Source of the DNA: Pseudomonas nunensis
Lineage (GTDB): Bacteria > Pseudomonadota > Gammaproteobacteria > Pseudomonadales > Pseudomonadaceae
Reading direction: 5' to 3'
DNA: 64,000 nucleotides
Assembly (NCBI RefSeq): GCF_024296925.1
Contig: NZ_CP101125.1
Coordinates: forward strand, 4,218,501-4,282,500
In this document: positions 17,143 through 26,402 of the stretch, piece after piece
How positions within the stretch are numbered: the stretch's first letter is position 1
Layout of the letters: each line of letters opens with the position of its first letter
Position numbers and translations under genes: made by a program
The notes under the pieces: model-generated
Seen by the model: only the letters and a program-made list of their open reading frames with translations
Told to the model about the DNA's origin: nothing
Database searches by the model: none

Positions 17143-17186
17143 GCGCTGCCTGAGCAGTTGCCCGCTTTAAAAGGATCCCCATCCGG

Positions 17187-18290
17187 ATGAGTTTTAGCGA
17201 TTTTCTTGAAACACCCGTCAAAAAAACCCGTCACCAACTGCTTTACCTGATCTACGGCGATCAGGATGTTTACCGGCGCGAAGCCAAGTTCAGCATCCTG
17301 ACCGCACTGTCCCATGTGAAAAATGCGAAATTCCCGCGCATCAGGATCCTCACGGATCGCCCTCAGGATTATGCCGGCTGGCCGGTTGAAACCGTGTTCC
17401 TGAGCCAGGACATCCTGACCCGCTGGCAAGGCGAAAACGGCTACCACCATCGGCGCAAGGCCTGCGCCATTGCCGCGGGCCTGACGCTCGCGGAAAAGAC
17501 CCTGTTCGTCGATACCGACACGCTGTTCACCAGTGACCCGAACCGGGCCTTTCGCCAGATCAAGCCTGGCCAGTACCTGATGGATCGCTTCGAGTACGAC
17601 TGGCAACACGTCTGCGAGCGCCCCGAATATCAGAAACTCGGTAAGTGCCTGGACGTTTACGGCGTCACCCCGGACAACGGCTTCAAGTTGTACAACAGCG
17701 GTTTGTGCGGCGTGACCCAGCGCGATGGCCCCCTCCTCGACGAATCCATCCGGTTGATCGACGAATGGACCCGGGACGGTTTCGATATCCACACCATCGA
17801 ACAGATTGCTTTGTCGTTCGCCATGCACGGCAAACCCGTGGGGGAAGCGAAAAAGTACATTTATCACTACTTCGCGGAGAAGCGTTTCTTCCACGCGATG
17901 CTGGCTTATTTCTTCGATCGGCATGGCGAACAGTTCAACCTTGAGCTGATCGAACTGTGCCGCGATGTGCCACGAATCAAACCGTTTCCATCGTCCTGGC
18001 AACGGCTGAAAATCAAATGGAAGTTGCGCAACCAGAGTGGCGCCCTGCGCAAGGTCGGTCGCGACCTGTTGTATGGCAGCGCCGCACCCGAGGGCCCGTA
18101 CTATTCGGCCTGTCGCCATGAATGGTGGGAATGCGCCACACGGGAGATTCTGCGTTGGGACCAGAGCCGTCAGAAAAAGCTGCTGAGCACCCGCAGTCTC
18201 TGGCCGGAGCAACTGCCCAAACCGGAAAAACCCGAAGACGAACGGGTGATCATGCAATACCTGAAAAAACGCGTCGCGGCCGCCGGTTGA
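17187..18290 (+). CDS. Putative GT-A fold glycosyltransferase / uncharacterised protein
   Basis: The 367-residue protein has no signal or membrane segment. I do not recognise a named family. Residues 18-130 look like a nucleotide-diphospho-sugar transferase: a beta strand LLYLIYGDQDVYRREA, IRILTDRP, then ALTLAEKTLFVDTDTLF-like text with a DxD motif (D111-T-D113 approximately), followed by YNSGLCGVTQRDG, which resembles the acceptor loop of GT8-like enzymes. The C-terminal 100 residues are basic and helical. A Shine-Dalgarno AAAAGGA precedes the ATG. Its place between rluA and the aminopeptidase gives no pathway clue. Confidence 0.6.
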   Translation: MSFSDFLETPVKKTRHQLLYLIYGDQDVYRREAKFSILTALSHVKNAKFPRIRILTDRPQDYAGWPVETVFLSQDILTRWQGENGYHHRRKACAIAAGLTLAEKTLFVDTDTLFTSDPNRAFRQIKPGQYLMDRFEYDWQHVCERPEYQKLGKCLDVYGVTPDNGFKLYNSGLCGVTQRDGPLLDESIRLIDEWTRDGFDIHTIEQIALSFAMHGKPVGEAKKYIYHYFAEKRFFHAMLAYFFDRHGEQFNLELIELCRDVPRIKPFPSSWQRLKIKWKLRNQSGALRKVGRDLLYGSAAPEGPYYSACRHEWWECATREILRWDQSRQKKLLSTRSLWPEQLPKPEKPEDERVIMQYLKKRVAAAG

Positions 18291-18366
18291 TACCGGCGGC
18301 ACATGTCGTGCCCAAAGCCCCAGGCCAATACGTTAAACTGCCGCCCATTGCTGTCTGGAGTTTCTT

Positions 18367-19656
18367 ATGCGCGAAGAGTTGAACCAAGGCCTGATCGACT
18401 TCCTCAAGGCCTCCCCTACCCCGTTTCATGCCACTGCCAGCCTTGTTCAGCGCCTGGAAGCGGCGGGTTTTTCGCGTCTCGACGAGCGCGAGCCGTGGAC
18501 CATTGAAAACAGCGGTCGTTACTACGTCACCCGTAACGACTCATCGATTGTCGCGTTCAAGATGGGCCGTCATTCGCCCCTGCACGGCGGCATCCGCCTG
18601 GTCGGTGCCCACACTGACAGCCCGTGCCTGAGGGTCAAGCCGCAACCGGAACTGCAACGCCAGGGTTTCTGGCAACTGGGCGTTGAAGTCTATGGCGGTG
18701 CGTTGCTGGCGCCGTGGTTCGACCGCGACTTGTCCCTCGCTGGCCGCGTGACCTTCCGCCGCGACGGCAAGGTCGAGAGCCAATTGATCGACTTCAAGGC
18801 CCCGATCGCCACCATCCCCAATCTGGCGATTCACCTCAACCGCGAAGCCAACATGGGTTGGGCGATCAATGCCCAGACCGAATTGCCGCCGATCCTCGCG
18901 CAATTTGCCGGTGACGAGCGCGTGGATTTCCGCGCCGTGCTCACCGACCAGCTCGCCCGCGAACACGGCCTCAACGCCGACGTGGTGCTCGACTACGAGT
19001 TGAGCTTCTACGACACCCAAAGCGCGGCGGTCATCGGCTTGCATGGCGACTTTATCGCCGGCGCACGCCTGGACAACCTGCTGTCGTGCTACGCCGGTCT
19101 GCAAGCGTTGCTGACCACCGAAACCGACGAAACCTGCGTGTTCGTGGCCAACGATCACGAAGAAGTCGGTTCCTGCTCAGCGTGCGGTGCTGACGGCCCG
19201 ATGCTTGAGCAGACGTTGCGTCGTGTGCTGCCTGAAGGTGATGAATTCGTACGCACCATTCAGAAATCCCTGCTGGTCTCGGCGGACAACGCCCACGGCG
19301 TGCACCCGAACTACGCGGAAAAGCACGACGCCAACCACGGCCCGAAACTCAACGCCGGCCCGGTGATCAAGGTCAACAGCAACCAGCGCTACGCCACCAA
19401 CAGCGAAACCGCCGGGTTCTTCCGCCATCTGTGCATGGCCGAAGAAGTCCCGGTGCAGAGCTTTGTGGTGCGCAGCGACATGGGCTGTGGCTCGACCATC
19501 GGCCCGATCACCGCCAGTCACCTGGGCGTGCGCACCGTGGACATCGGCCTGCCGACCTTCGCCATGCACTCGATCCGCGAACTGTGCGGCAGCCACGACC
19601 TGGCACACCTGGTCAAAGTGCTGAGCGCGTTCTACGCCTGCCTCGAGTTGCCGTAA
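18367..19656 (+). CDS. apeB: M18-family aminopeptidase
   Basis: This 429-residue cytosolic metallopeptidase has the M18 marks: [17 protein letters not shown] (first metal ligands His/Asp), [33 protein letters not shown] (catalytic Glu pair), [12 protein letters not shown] and [16 protein letters not shown]. These residues bind two zinc ions and it releases N-terminal residues, with a preference for acidic ones in many family members. Length is typical. Confidence 0.95.
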   Translation: MREELNQGLIDFLKASPTPFHATASLVQRLEAAGFSRLDEREPWTIENSGRYYVTRNDSSIVAFKMGRHSPLHGGIRLVGAHTDSPCLRVKPQPELQRQGFWQLGVEVYGGALLAPWFDRDLSLAGRVTFRRDGKVESQLIDFKAPIATIPNLAIHLNREANMGWAINAQTELPPILAQFAGDERVDFRAVLTDQLAREHGLNADVVLDYELSFYDTQSAAVIGLHGDFIAGARLDNLLSCYAGLQALLTTETDETCVFVANDHEEVGSCSACGADGPMLEQTLRRVLPEGDEFVRTIQKSLLVSADNAHGVHPNYAEKHDANHGPKLNAGPVIKVNSNQRYATNSETAGFFRHLCMAEEVPVQSFVVRSDMGCGSTIGPITASHLGVRTVDIGLPTFAMHSIRELCGSHDLAHLVKVLSAFYACLELP

Positions 19657-19690
19657 CCGCTTTAGGGGCTGGGTAGGACTGGTGGGAGCT

Positions 19691-19794
19691 GGTAGGAGCT
19701 GTCGAGTGAAACGAGGCTGCGATCTTTTGATCTTGATTTTTTAAAAGCTAAAGTCAAAAGATCGCAGCCTCGTTTCACTCGACAGCTCCTACAC
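19691..19794. repeat. REP pair (family 2, variant)
   Basis: GTAGGAGCTGTCGAGTGAAA... and its inverse enclose a short loop, giving a stem of about 45 bp. The arm has CGAGTGAAACGAGG where the other copies have GCCGAAGG. Confidence 0.85.
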
Positions 19795-19853
19795 AGCTCC
19801 TACACAGCCCCTACAAGCTCCTACAAGTTCATACCATCTCCTACAATTTGATT
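19783..19853. repeat. Degenerate tandem repeat of the REP end
   Basis: CAGCTCCTACA is followed by imperfect copies (CAGCTCCTACA, CAGCCCCTACA, AGCTCCTACA, then ATCTCCTACA), a stutter of the outer end of the REP just upstream of the small membrane protein gene. Confidence 0.6.
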
Positions 19854-19878
19854 ATCCATTCCGACAAGGCAGTCACCC

Positions 19879-20055
19879 ATGATCTCGATGTCTTCGTTCC
19901 ACGCCATGCTGATCCCCATTCTCACCGGGATGATCATGCTGGCCATCGGCTTTAACTTCCGTGACAAGAATGCCGGCGTCTTCGCCATGTGGCTCGGCAT
20001 GCTGTTGATCCTCGCCACGGTTGTTTACAAGATCCTGGCCAAACTCAACGAATAA
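19879..20055 (+). CDS. Small two-TM membrane protein (58 aa)
   Basis: The frame runs MISMSSFHAMLIPILTG... to KILAKLNE. Two hydrophobic segments (about residues 9-24 and 35-51) are joined by a short FNFRDKNAG loop. An AAGGCAG stretch upstream is a modest ribosome site. A small protein in this position also exists, from memory, in P. aeruginosa (after the aminopeptidase). The function is unknown. Confidence 0.65.
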   Translation: MISMSSFHAMLIPILTGMIMLAIGFNFRDKNAGVFAMWLGMLLILATVVYKILAKLNE

Positions 20056-20132
20056 ATCCGCGCGCCCGCTCGCATTGATTTTGACGGGCTCGTACACTCG
20101 GCCGATCCGCTCTTCCCGAGGTTGACCGCCTA

Positions 20133-22295
20133 GTGTTCGCTCGTCTTTTCGCCCTGCCGTATTTCCTCCTAGTCTGCCTCATGACGCTGCTGCCGATGGC
20201 GCCTGCCCAGGCGGTCAGTCTGCCGGGGCTGCTCAACAACTCGGCGAAAACCCAGCCCGAAGCCCAGGAACCCCTGGGGCAATCCCTCGACGAAGTCATC
20301 AAGTCCCTGGAAAACGACCAGCAACGCAGCAAATTGCTGGCCGATCTGAAGAAACTGCGCGACGTCACCAAAAAGGCCCAACCGGCCACCGAAGAAGGCG
20401 TACTCGGCTTGATCGGCGGCACCCTGGCCAGTTTCGAAAAGCAGTTTTCCGGGGCTGACAGCCCAATTACGCGCTGGTCCGACGAGTTCGATCTGGCCAA
20501 GGAAGAACTGTCAGCACTGATGCTGCCAGCCAACGAATGGCTGCCGATCATCTTTGCCTTCGCCATGATCCTGATGGTCTGGAGCCTGCTCGCCGCCGCG
20601 CTGATCTGGGTCAGCCATCGGGTGCGCATGCGCTTCGGCCTGACCGAAGAACTGCCGCAACACCCCAAGGCCCTCGACATGCTGCGCTTCGCCTTGCGCA
20701 AGCTCGGGCCGTGGCTGATTGCGCTGGTGATGACGGTCTACATGACCTACGCGCTGCCCTCGTCCCTGGGCAAAAGCCTGGCGATGGTGCTGGCTTATGC
20801 GCTGGTGGTCGGCACCTGTTTCTCGGCAATCTGCGTAATTGCGTTCTCTGTGCTCGACGGGCCGCACCGCCATCGCGCCTTGTACATCCTGCGCCACCAG
20901 GCCTTCCGGCCGCTGTGGCTGATCGGCAGTTTCGCCGCGTTCGGTGAAGCCCTGAGCGATCCGCGCCTGGTGACCAGCCTCGGCAGCCACCTCGCGCACA
21001 CCGCCGCGACCATCGCCAATGTGCTGGCGGCGCTGTCCACCGGGTTGTTCATCCTGCGTTTCCGCCGGCCGATCGCGCACTTGATCCGCAACCAGCCCTT
21101 GTCCCGGCGCCTGACCCGCCGCGCCTTGAGCGACACCATCGATATCCTCGGGACCTACTGGTACGTGCCGGCGCTGCTGCTGGTGTGTATTTCGCTGTTC
21201 GCTACATTCATTTCGGCGGGCGACACCAGCACCGCGTTGCGCCAGTCGCTGATCTGCACCGTGCTTTTGGTGTTGTGCATGGTCATCAACGGATTGGTGC
21301 GCCGCCACTCGCTCAAACCGCAGCGCGGGGTGAAGCGCCACGCGTTGTATTCCGATCGCCTGAAAAGCTTCTGCTACACCCTCGCCCATCTGTTTGTGTG
21401 GCTGGTATTCATCGAGCTCGGCCTGCGGGTCTGGGGCATGTCGCTGATTGCCTTCACCGAAGGCGAAGGGCATGAAGTCAGCGTCAAGTTGTTCAGCCTC
21501 GCCGGCACGCTGATTTTCGCCTGGCTGATCTGGATCCTCAGCGACACCGCCGTGCACCACGCCCTCACCCGCTCACGCAAAGGCCTGGCGAATGCCCGGG
21601 CGCAGACGATGATGCCGCTGATCCGCAACGTGCTGTTCGTGGCGATTTTCATCATTGCGCTGATCGTCGCACTGGCGAACATGGGCATGAACGTCACGCC
21701 ACTGCTGGCGGGTGCCGGTGTGATCGGTCTGGCCATCGGTTTCGGTGCGCAGTCGCTGGTTGCCGACTTGATCACTGGCCTGTTCATCATCATCGAAGAC
21801 TCCTTGGCCATCGACGACTACGTGGACGTCGGCGGCCACCTCGGCACCGTCGAAGGCCTGACCATCCGCACCGTGCGCCTGCGGGACATCGACGGCATCG
21901 TCCACACCATCCCGTTCAGCGAAATCAAAAGCATCAAGAACTACTCCCGGGAATTCGGCTACGCGATCTTCCGGGTGGCGGTGCCCTACAACATGGAAAT
22001 CGACGACGCGATCAAGTTGATGCGCGAAGTCGGCCAGAAGATGCGTACCGACCCGCTGCAACGGCGCAACATCTGGTCACCGCTGGAGATTCAGGGTGTG
22101 GAGAGTTTCGAGTCTGGCAGCGCGATCCTGCGCGCCCGGTTCAAGACCGCGCCGATCAAGCAGTGGGAAGTGTCGCGGGCGTTCAACTTGTCGCTGAAGC
22201 GGCATCTGGATGAGGCGGGGTTGGATCTGGCGACGCCTAGGATGAGTATTCAGGTGGTGACGGCCGGCGGTGGCCCTCAGAAAGAACAGGAGTGA
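20133..22295 (+). CDS. MscS-type mechanosensitive ion channel, large form
   Basis: The 720-residue inner-membrane protein starts at GTG with an N-terminal signal peptide (to about residue 27, AQA) and a periplasmic helical part (28-130) containing QQRSKLLADLKKLRD. About ten membrane helices follow. The MscS core is at about residues 510-640: the pore-lining helix MGMNVTPLLAGAGVIGLAIGFG, then GAQSLVADLITGLFIIIED and the beta domain VGGHLGTVEGLTIRTVRLR. This is the layout of YbiO-like channels, which open at high membrane tension. No gene partner is apparent. Confidence 0.9.
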   Translation: MFARLFALPYFLLVCLMTLLPMAPAQAVSLPGLLNNSAKTQPEAQEPLGQSLDEVIKSLENDQQRSKLLADLKKLRDVTKKAQPATEEGVLGLIGGTLASFEKQFSGADSPITRWSDEFDLAKEELSALMLPANEWLPIIFAFAMILMVWSLLAAALIWVSHRVRMRFGLTEELPQHPKALDMLRFALRKLGPWLIALVMTVYMTYALPSSLGKSLAMVLAYALVVGTCFSAICVIAFSVLDGPHRHRALYILRHQAFRPLWLIGSFAAFGEALSDPRLVTSLGSHLAHTAATIANVLAALSTGLFILRFRRPIAHLIRNQPLSRRLTRRALSDTIDILGTYWYVPALLLVCISLFATFISAGDTSTALRQSLICTVLLVLCMVINGLVRRHSLKPQRGVKRHALYSDRLKSFCYTLAHLFVWLVFIELGLRVWGMSLIAFTEGEGHEVSVKLFSLAGTLIFAWLIWILSDTAVHHALTRSRKGLANARAQTMMPLIRNVLFVAIFIIALIVALANMGMNVTPLLAGAGVIGLAIGFGAQSLVADLITGLFIIIEDSLAIDDYVDVGGHLGTVEGLTIRTVRLRDIDGIVHTIPFSEIKSIKNYSREFGYAIFRVAVPYNMEIDDAIKLMREVGQKMRTDPLQRRNIWSPLEIQGVESFESGSAILRARFKTAPIKQWEVSRAFNLSLKRHLDEAGLDLATPRMSIQVVTAGGGPQKEQE

Positions 22296-22304
22296 CTGGG
22301 CGGG

Positions 22305-22394
22305 CCTCTTCGCGAGCAAGCCCGCTCCCACATTTTTGACCGCATTCCCATGGGAGTACTCGGTCACCTGTGGGAGCGGGCTTGCTCGCGAAGG
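22305..22394. repeat. REP pair (family 1)
   Basis: Inverted GCGAGCAAGCCCGCTCCCAC copies between the convergent channel and GntR genes. Confidence 0.9.
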
Positions 22395-22427
22395 AGTCGA
22401 CACGGTCCCGCAGCCAATCCACCCAAG

Positions 22428-23141
22428 TCAAACCACATCCACCCCCACATGAATCGCATCATGCCGCCAAAACTCCAGATCACAATCGATCAACCGCTCA
22501 TGCTGATCGTAGTTAACCCGGGCAATCCGCAACCCCGGGCTGCCCACCGACACCCGTAAAGCCGCCGCCGCATCCACCGACAACGACGTCGGCACGATCT
22601 CGAAGCGCACCCGCCCGTAGTGCAAATCGTAGTGCCGTGCATACAGCTCAGTAATCGACTGATTCAAATCAAAGTCCAGAATCCCCGGGAAAAACTGCGG
22701 GTTCAGGTAGTGCTCCACGTACAACACCAGTCGTCCATCGATGCGCCGGGCCCGGCATATCTGGATCACGCTCGACAACGCCGGCAACTGCAACCACTCA
22801 CACACCGCCGCCGACGCCGGTTGCAGGCGCGCGGAAATCACTTCGGTGGACGGCACACGGCCCTGGGCACTGACCATCGCGTGGAAGTGGCTGCGCTGCA
22901 TCAAGTTGTAGGCCAGGCGCGGCGGCGAGACGAACCAGCCACGGCGCTCCTCGCGATAAATCTGGCCCTGTGCTTCCAACTGCAACAGCGCCTCACGCAC
23001 GGTAATCCGCGTGGTACCGAACAACTCACTGAGCTTGCGCTCGGCCGGCAACTTGCTGCCCGCCGCCAACAAGCCGTGGTCGAGCTGCTCTTGCAGCACC
23101 TGGCCAATCGCTGTCACCGCTTTTGTTGCCTCGTCGCGCAT
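22428..23141 (-). CDS. GntR-family regulator with UTRA domain
   Basis: The ATG at 23141 gives 237 residues. The N-terminal winged helix (about 5-70) includes AAGSKLPAERKLSELFGTTRITVREALLQLEAQG, the canonical GntR pattern. Residues 85-235 form a UTRA (chorismate-lyase-like) ligand domain. It is divergent from the ABC transporter cluster, with similar TGRnCTAGACCA sites near both gene starts, so it probably controls the transporter and itself. Regulators of this type (PhnF, HutC) sense the imported substrate. Confidence 0.9.
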   Translation of the reverse strand: MRDEATKAVTAIGQVLQEQLDHGLLAAGSKLPAERKLSELFGTTRITVREALLQLEAQGQIYREERRGWFVSPPRLAYNLMQRSHFHAMVSAQGRVPSTEVISARLQPASAAVCEWLQLPALSSVIQICRARRIDGRLVLYVEHYLNPQFFPGILDFDLNQSITELYARHYDLHYGRVRFEIVPTSLSVDAAAALRVSVGSPGLRIARVNYDQHERLIDCDLEFWRHDAIHVGVDVV

Positions 23142-23155
23142 CAACGTTACCTATC

Positions 23156-23167
23156 TGGACTAGACCA
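23156..23167. promoter_or_regulatory. GntR operator candidate, copy 1
   Basis: TGGACTAGACCA, one half perfect to a TGGTCTAGACCA consensus, lies 15 bp upstream of the regulator's start. It matches the site at 23445 in 10 of 12 bases. Confidence 0.5.
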
Positions 23168-23444
23168 GCACTGTTTCGGGGCAGAACCGCACGGTAAAAC
23201 CCGCTTATCCAACATTCTGCAAGCCTAGGCAGTGCAGATGACTGAGAGATGACAGCTGCCAAACGGTCATCCCGAATCTGCCTGCAAACCTTGCAATACA
23301 TCGGCCAAGTCCCTTGCCCTGCGGGCGTTTAACCATGGTCTACGCTTACCGGGCACCCGCCAATTCCGGGCAAATAAAAGTCCTGTTCGGCGACGATCGA
23401 CATGAAAGTGTCATGCAGCCCCCTTAAATTGGCTCAGGTATTGC

Positions 23445-23456
23445 TGACCTAGACCA
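23445..23456. promoter_or_regulatory. GntR operator candidate, copy 2
   Basis: TGACCTAGACCA, 46 bp upstream of the substrate-binding protein gene. See the copy at 23156. Confidence 0.5.
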
Positions 23457-23501
23457 ACACAACCGCAATCGCAGCGTTGAAAACGCCCAAAGGAGCTTCG
23501 G

Positions 23502-24569
23502 ATGAAACAGCTTTTCCTGGCATCACTGTTAGGCTCGACCATTGCCATGTGCACCGCCGCCATGGCTGCTGATACGGATTTGAAAACCCTCGAAGCCGCT
23601 GCGAAAGCGGAAGGCGCCGTCAACAGCGTCGGCATGCCCGATGACTGGGCCAACTGGAAAGGCACCTGGGATGACCTGGCCAAGAACTACGGCCTGAAAC
23701 ACATCGACACCGACATGAGCTCGGCCCAGGAAATCGCCAAGTTCGCCGCTGAAAAAGACAACGCCAGTGCCGACATCGGCGACGTCGGTGCCGCCTTCGG
23801 CCCGATCGCGGTCAAGCAAGGCGTGGTGCAACCGTACAAGCCAAGCACCTGGGCACAGGTCCCGGACTGGGCCAAGGACAAGGACGGCAACTGGGCGTTG
23901 GCCTACACCGGCACCATCGCATTTATCGTCAACAAGAAGCTGCTGCACGGTTCCGAAGCACCAACCAAATGGGCTGACCTCAAGACCGGCAAATACAAAG
24001 TCTCCATCGGTGACGTGAGCACCGCCGCCCAGGCCGCCAACGGTGTACTGGCTGCAGCGCTGGCCAATGGTGGCGACGAGAAGAACCTGCAACCTGCCCT
24101 GCTGCTGTTCGCAGACATCGCCAAGCAAGGTCGTCTGTCGATGGCCAACCCGACCATCGCCACCATGGAAAAAGGCGAGATCGAAGTCGGCGTGGTCTGG
24201 GACTTCAACGGCCTGAGCTACAAAGCCAAGATGGCCAACCCGGATGACTACATCGTGCTGATCCCGTCCGACGGCTCGGTGATTTCCGGCTACACCACCA
24301 TCATCAACAAATACGCGAAGAACCCGAACGCCGCCAAGCTGACCCGCGAATACATCTTCAGTGACGCCGGCCAGATCAACCTGGCGCGCGGCAACGCTCG
24401 TCCGATCCGCGCCGAACACCTGCAACTGCCGGCCGAAGTCAAAGCCAAGCTGCTGCCGAACGAGCAGTACAAAGGCGTGACCCCGATCAAGGACGCGGAT
24501 GCGTGGGAGAAAACCTCCAAAGCCCTGCCGCAGAAGTGGAACGAAGAAGTCATCGTCGAAATGAAATGA
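23502..24569 (+). CDS. ABC transporter periplasmic substrate-binding protein
   Basis: The 355-residue protein has a signal peptide (MKQLFLASLLGSTIAMCTAAMA, cut before ADTDLKT) and the fold pattern of type II extracellular solute-binding proteins of the iron/phosphonate/polyamine branch: AAAKAEGAVNSVGMPDDWANW, SSAQEIAKFAAEKDNASADIGDVG, and GVVWDFNGLSYKAKM. It delivers a ligand to the two permeases downstream. A phosphonate, phosphodiester or similar ligand would suit the neighbouring enzymes, but the ligand is not readable from sequence. Confidence 0.85.
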   Translation: MKQLFLASLLGSTIAMCTAAMAADTDLKTLEAAAKAEGAVNSVGMPDDWANWKGTWDDLAKNYGLKHIDTDMSSAQEIAKFAAEKDNASADIGDVGAAFGPIAVKQGVVQPYKPSTWAQVPDWAKDKDGNWALAYTGTIAFIVNKKLLHGSEAPTKWADLKTGKYKVSIGDVSTAAQAANGVLAAALANGGDEKNLQPALLLFADIAKQGRLSMANPTIATMEKGEIEVGVVWDFNGLSYKAKMANPDDYIVLIPSDGSVISGYTTIINKYAKNPNAAKLTREYIFSDAGQINLARGNARPIRAEHLQLPAEVKAKLLPNEQYKGVTPIKDADAWEKTSKALPQKWNEEVIVEMK

Positions 24570-24607
24570 TGCGGTAGCCCGTCAATTGACGGGCTAATGG
24601 AGATCCC

Positions 24608-24698
24608 TGTGGGAGCGGGCTTGCTCGCGAAGACGGTGTGTCAGTCAACACATGTGTTGGATGTGAAACCGCCTTCGCGAGCAAGCCCGCTCCCACAT
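24608..24698. repeat. REP pair (family 1)
   Basis: Inverted GTGGGAGCGGGCTTGCTCGC copies between the first two genes of the ABC cluster. Such elements inside operons often protect the upstream, highly expressed binding-protein message. Confidence 0.9.
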
Positions 24699-24753
24699 TG
24701 GACCGAGTGAAATCCGGGTTTTCGAATTACTGTTTTGCGGAGTCATCGCCCCT

Positions 24754-25560
24754 ATGAAGCACAACGTCATCCTTGTCGTGCTCGACGGTCTCAACTACGA
24801 GGTCGCGCGCCACGCCATGGGGCACCTGCAGGCTTACGTTGGCGCAGGACGCGCGGCGCTCTACAAACTGGAATGCGAACTGCCGGCCCTGTCCCGACCG
24901 CTGTATGAATGCATCCTGACCGGTGTTGCGCCGATCGACAGTGGCATCGTCCACAACGGCGTCTCGCGCCTGTCCAACCAGCGCAGCATCTACCACTACG
25001 CCACCGACGCCGGCCTGACCACCGCCGCCGCGGCCTATCACTGGGTCAGCGAGTTGTACAACCGCTCGCCGTTCGTGGCGGCCCGGGATCGCCACACCAA
25101 CGACCCGACATTGCCGATCCAGCACGGACACTTCTACTGGAGCGATCACTACCCCGATTCGCACCTGTTCGCCGACGCGGAAAACCTGCGCCTGCGGCAT
25201 GCACCAAACTTTCTGTTGATCCACCCCATGAACATCGACGACGCCGGGCACAAGCACGGCCTCGACACCCCGCAATACCGCAACAGCGCGCGCTTCGCCG
25301 ACATTTACCTCGCGGATTACCTGCAAGGCTGGCTCGACGCCGGTTACCAGGTGCTTGTGACCGCCGACCACGGCATGAACAACGACCGCTCGCATAACGG
25401 CCTGTTGCCGGAAGAACGCGAAGTGCCGCTGTTCGTCCTCGGCGACGCCTTCAGTTTCAACGCCGGCGCCACGCCGAAACAGACCGAAATCTGCGGCACC
25501 GTCTGCGAACTGCTGGGTGTGGCCCACGACAAACCTGTGTGCCGGGAGCTGCTCAAGTGA
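24754..25560 (+). CDS. Alkaline-phosphatase-superfamily phosphodiesterase/pyrophosphatase-like enzyme
   Basis: The 268-residue protein has no signal peptide, so it should act in the cytoplasm. The superfamily's metal sites are visible: VVLDGLNYE (first Asp), ELPALSRPLYECILTG with the likely Ser nucleophile where relatives have Thr, HPMNIDDAGHKHG (Asp/His ligands) and TADHGMNNDRSHNG (Asp-His...His). Members hydrolyse phosphodiesters, nucleotide pyrophosphates or phosphonoacetate. The gene overlaps the first permease gene (GTGA), so the enzyme very likely processes the imported compound. Confidence 0.85.
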   Translation: MKHNVILVVLDGLNYEVARHAMGHLQAYVGAGRAALYKLECELPALSRPLYECILTGVAPIDSGIVHNGVSRLSNQRSIYHYATDAGLTTAAAAYHWVSELYNRSPFVAARDRHTNDPTLPIQHGHFYWSDHYPDSHLFADAENLRLRHAPNFLLIHPMNIDDAGHKHGLDTPQYRNSARFADIYLADYLQGWLDAGYQVLVTADHGMNNDRSHNGLLPEEREVPLFVLGDAFSFNAGATPKQTEICGTVCELLGVAHDKPVCRELLK

Positions 25561-26402
25561 ATTCCATCTCTCGCGGCAAATGGTTGGCAGCCTTATGCCT
25601 GGTGCCCTTCGCACTGTTCTTTATAGTGTTCGAAATCGCCCCGCTGGTCTGGGTGATGATCAACAGCCTGCAATCCGAAGAGTTCGGTTGGGGCGTCGAA
25701 AACTTCACCAAGATCTTCAGTTCGAAGTTCTATTTGCAGGCGATTCAGTACAGCCTGGAGATCAGTTTCTGGTCCAGCGTGTTCGGGATCATCATCGCGG
25801 TGCTCGGCGCCTACTCCCTGCGCCGGGTCGACTCGAAACTGCGCAACTTCGTGAATGCTTTCGCCAACATGACCAGCAACTTTGCCGGCGTGCCGTTGGC
25901 CTTCGCCTTCATCATTCTGCTGGGCTTCAACGGCAGCTTCACGATCATGCTGAAACAGGCCGGGATCATTCAGGATTTCAACCTGTACTCGAAAACCGGG
26001 CTGATCATTCTCTACACCTACTTCCAGATTCCTTTGGGCGTGCTGCTGCTCTACCCGGCCTTCGATGCATTGCGTGAAGACTGGCGCGAGTCCGCCGAAC
26101 TGCTCGGCGCCAACGGCTGGCAGTTCTGGCGGCACATCGGTTTGCCGGTGTTGACCCCGGCGCTGCTCGGCACCTTCGTGATCCTGCTGGCCAACGCCCT
26201 CGGCGCCTACGCCACGGTCTACGCCCTGACCACCGGCAATTTCAACGTGCTGCCAATCCGCATCGCGGCAATGGTGTCCGGCGATATTTCTCTCGATCCG
26301 AACCTGGCCAGTGCGCTGGCCGTGGTGTTGGTGGCGTTGATGACCCTGGTGACCATCGTGCATCAGCTGCTGTTGAAGAGGAGCTACCATGTCTCGCGCT
26401 GA
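25557..26402 (+). CDS. ABC transporter permease (first)
   Basis: The GTG at 25557 overlaps the preceding stop (GTGA), giving MNSISRGKWLAALCLVPFAL and 281 residues. Six membrane helices and the EAA loop (DALREDWRESAELLGANGWQ, near residue 180) identify a binding-protein-dependent permease of the spermidine/iron/phosphonate type. It pairs with the protein at 26389 to form the channel. Confidence 0.92.
   Translation: MNSISRGKWLAALCLVPFALFFIVFEIAPLVWVMINSLQSEEFGWGVENFTKIFSSKFYLQAIQYSLEISFWSSVFGIIIAVLGAYSLRRVDSKLRNFVNAFANMTSNFAGVPLAFAFIILLGFNGSFTIMLKQAGIIQDFNLYSKTGLIILYTYFQIPLGVLLLYPAFDALREDWRESAELLGANGWQFWRHIGLPVLTPALLGTFVILLANALGAYATVYALTTGNFNVLPIRIAAMVSGDISLDPNLASALAVVLVALMTLVTIVHQLLLKRSYHVSR

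Larger units (their letters stand above)
23142..23501. other. Divergent GntR/ABC control region
   Basis: These 360 bases contain no credible gene. They contain two related near-palindromes (23156-23167, 23445-23456), a weak Pho-box-like repeat TCGACAT-N4-GTGTCAT (23397-23414) and the AAAGGAGC site of the first ABC gene. Confidence 0.5.
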
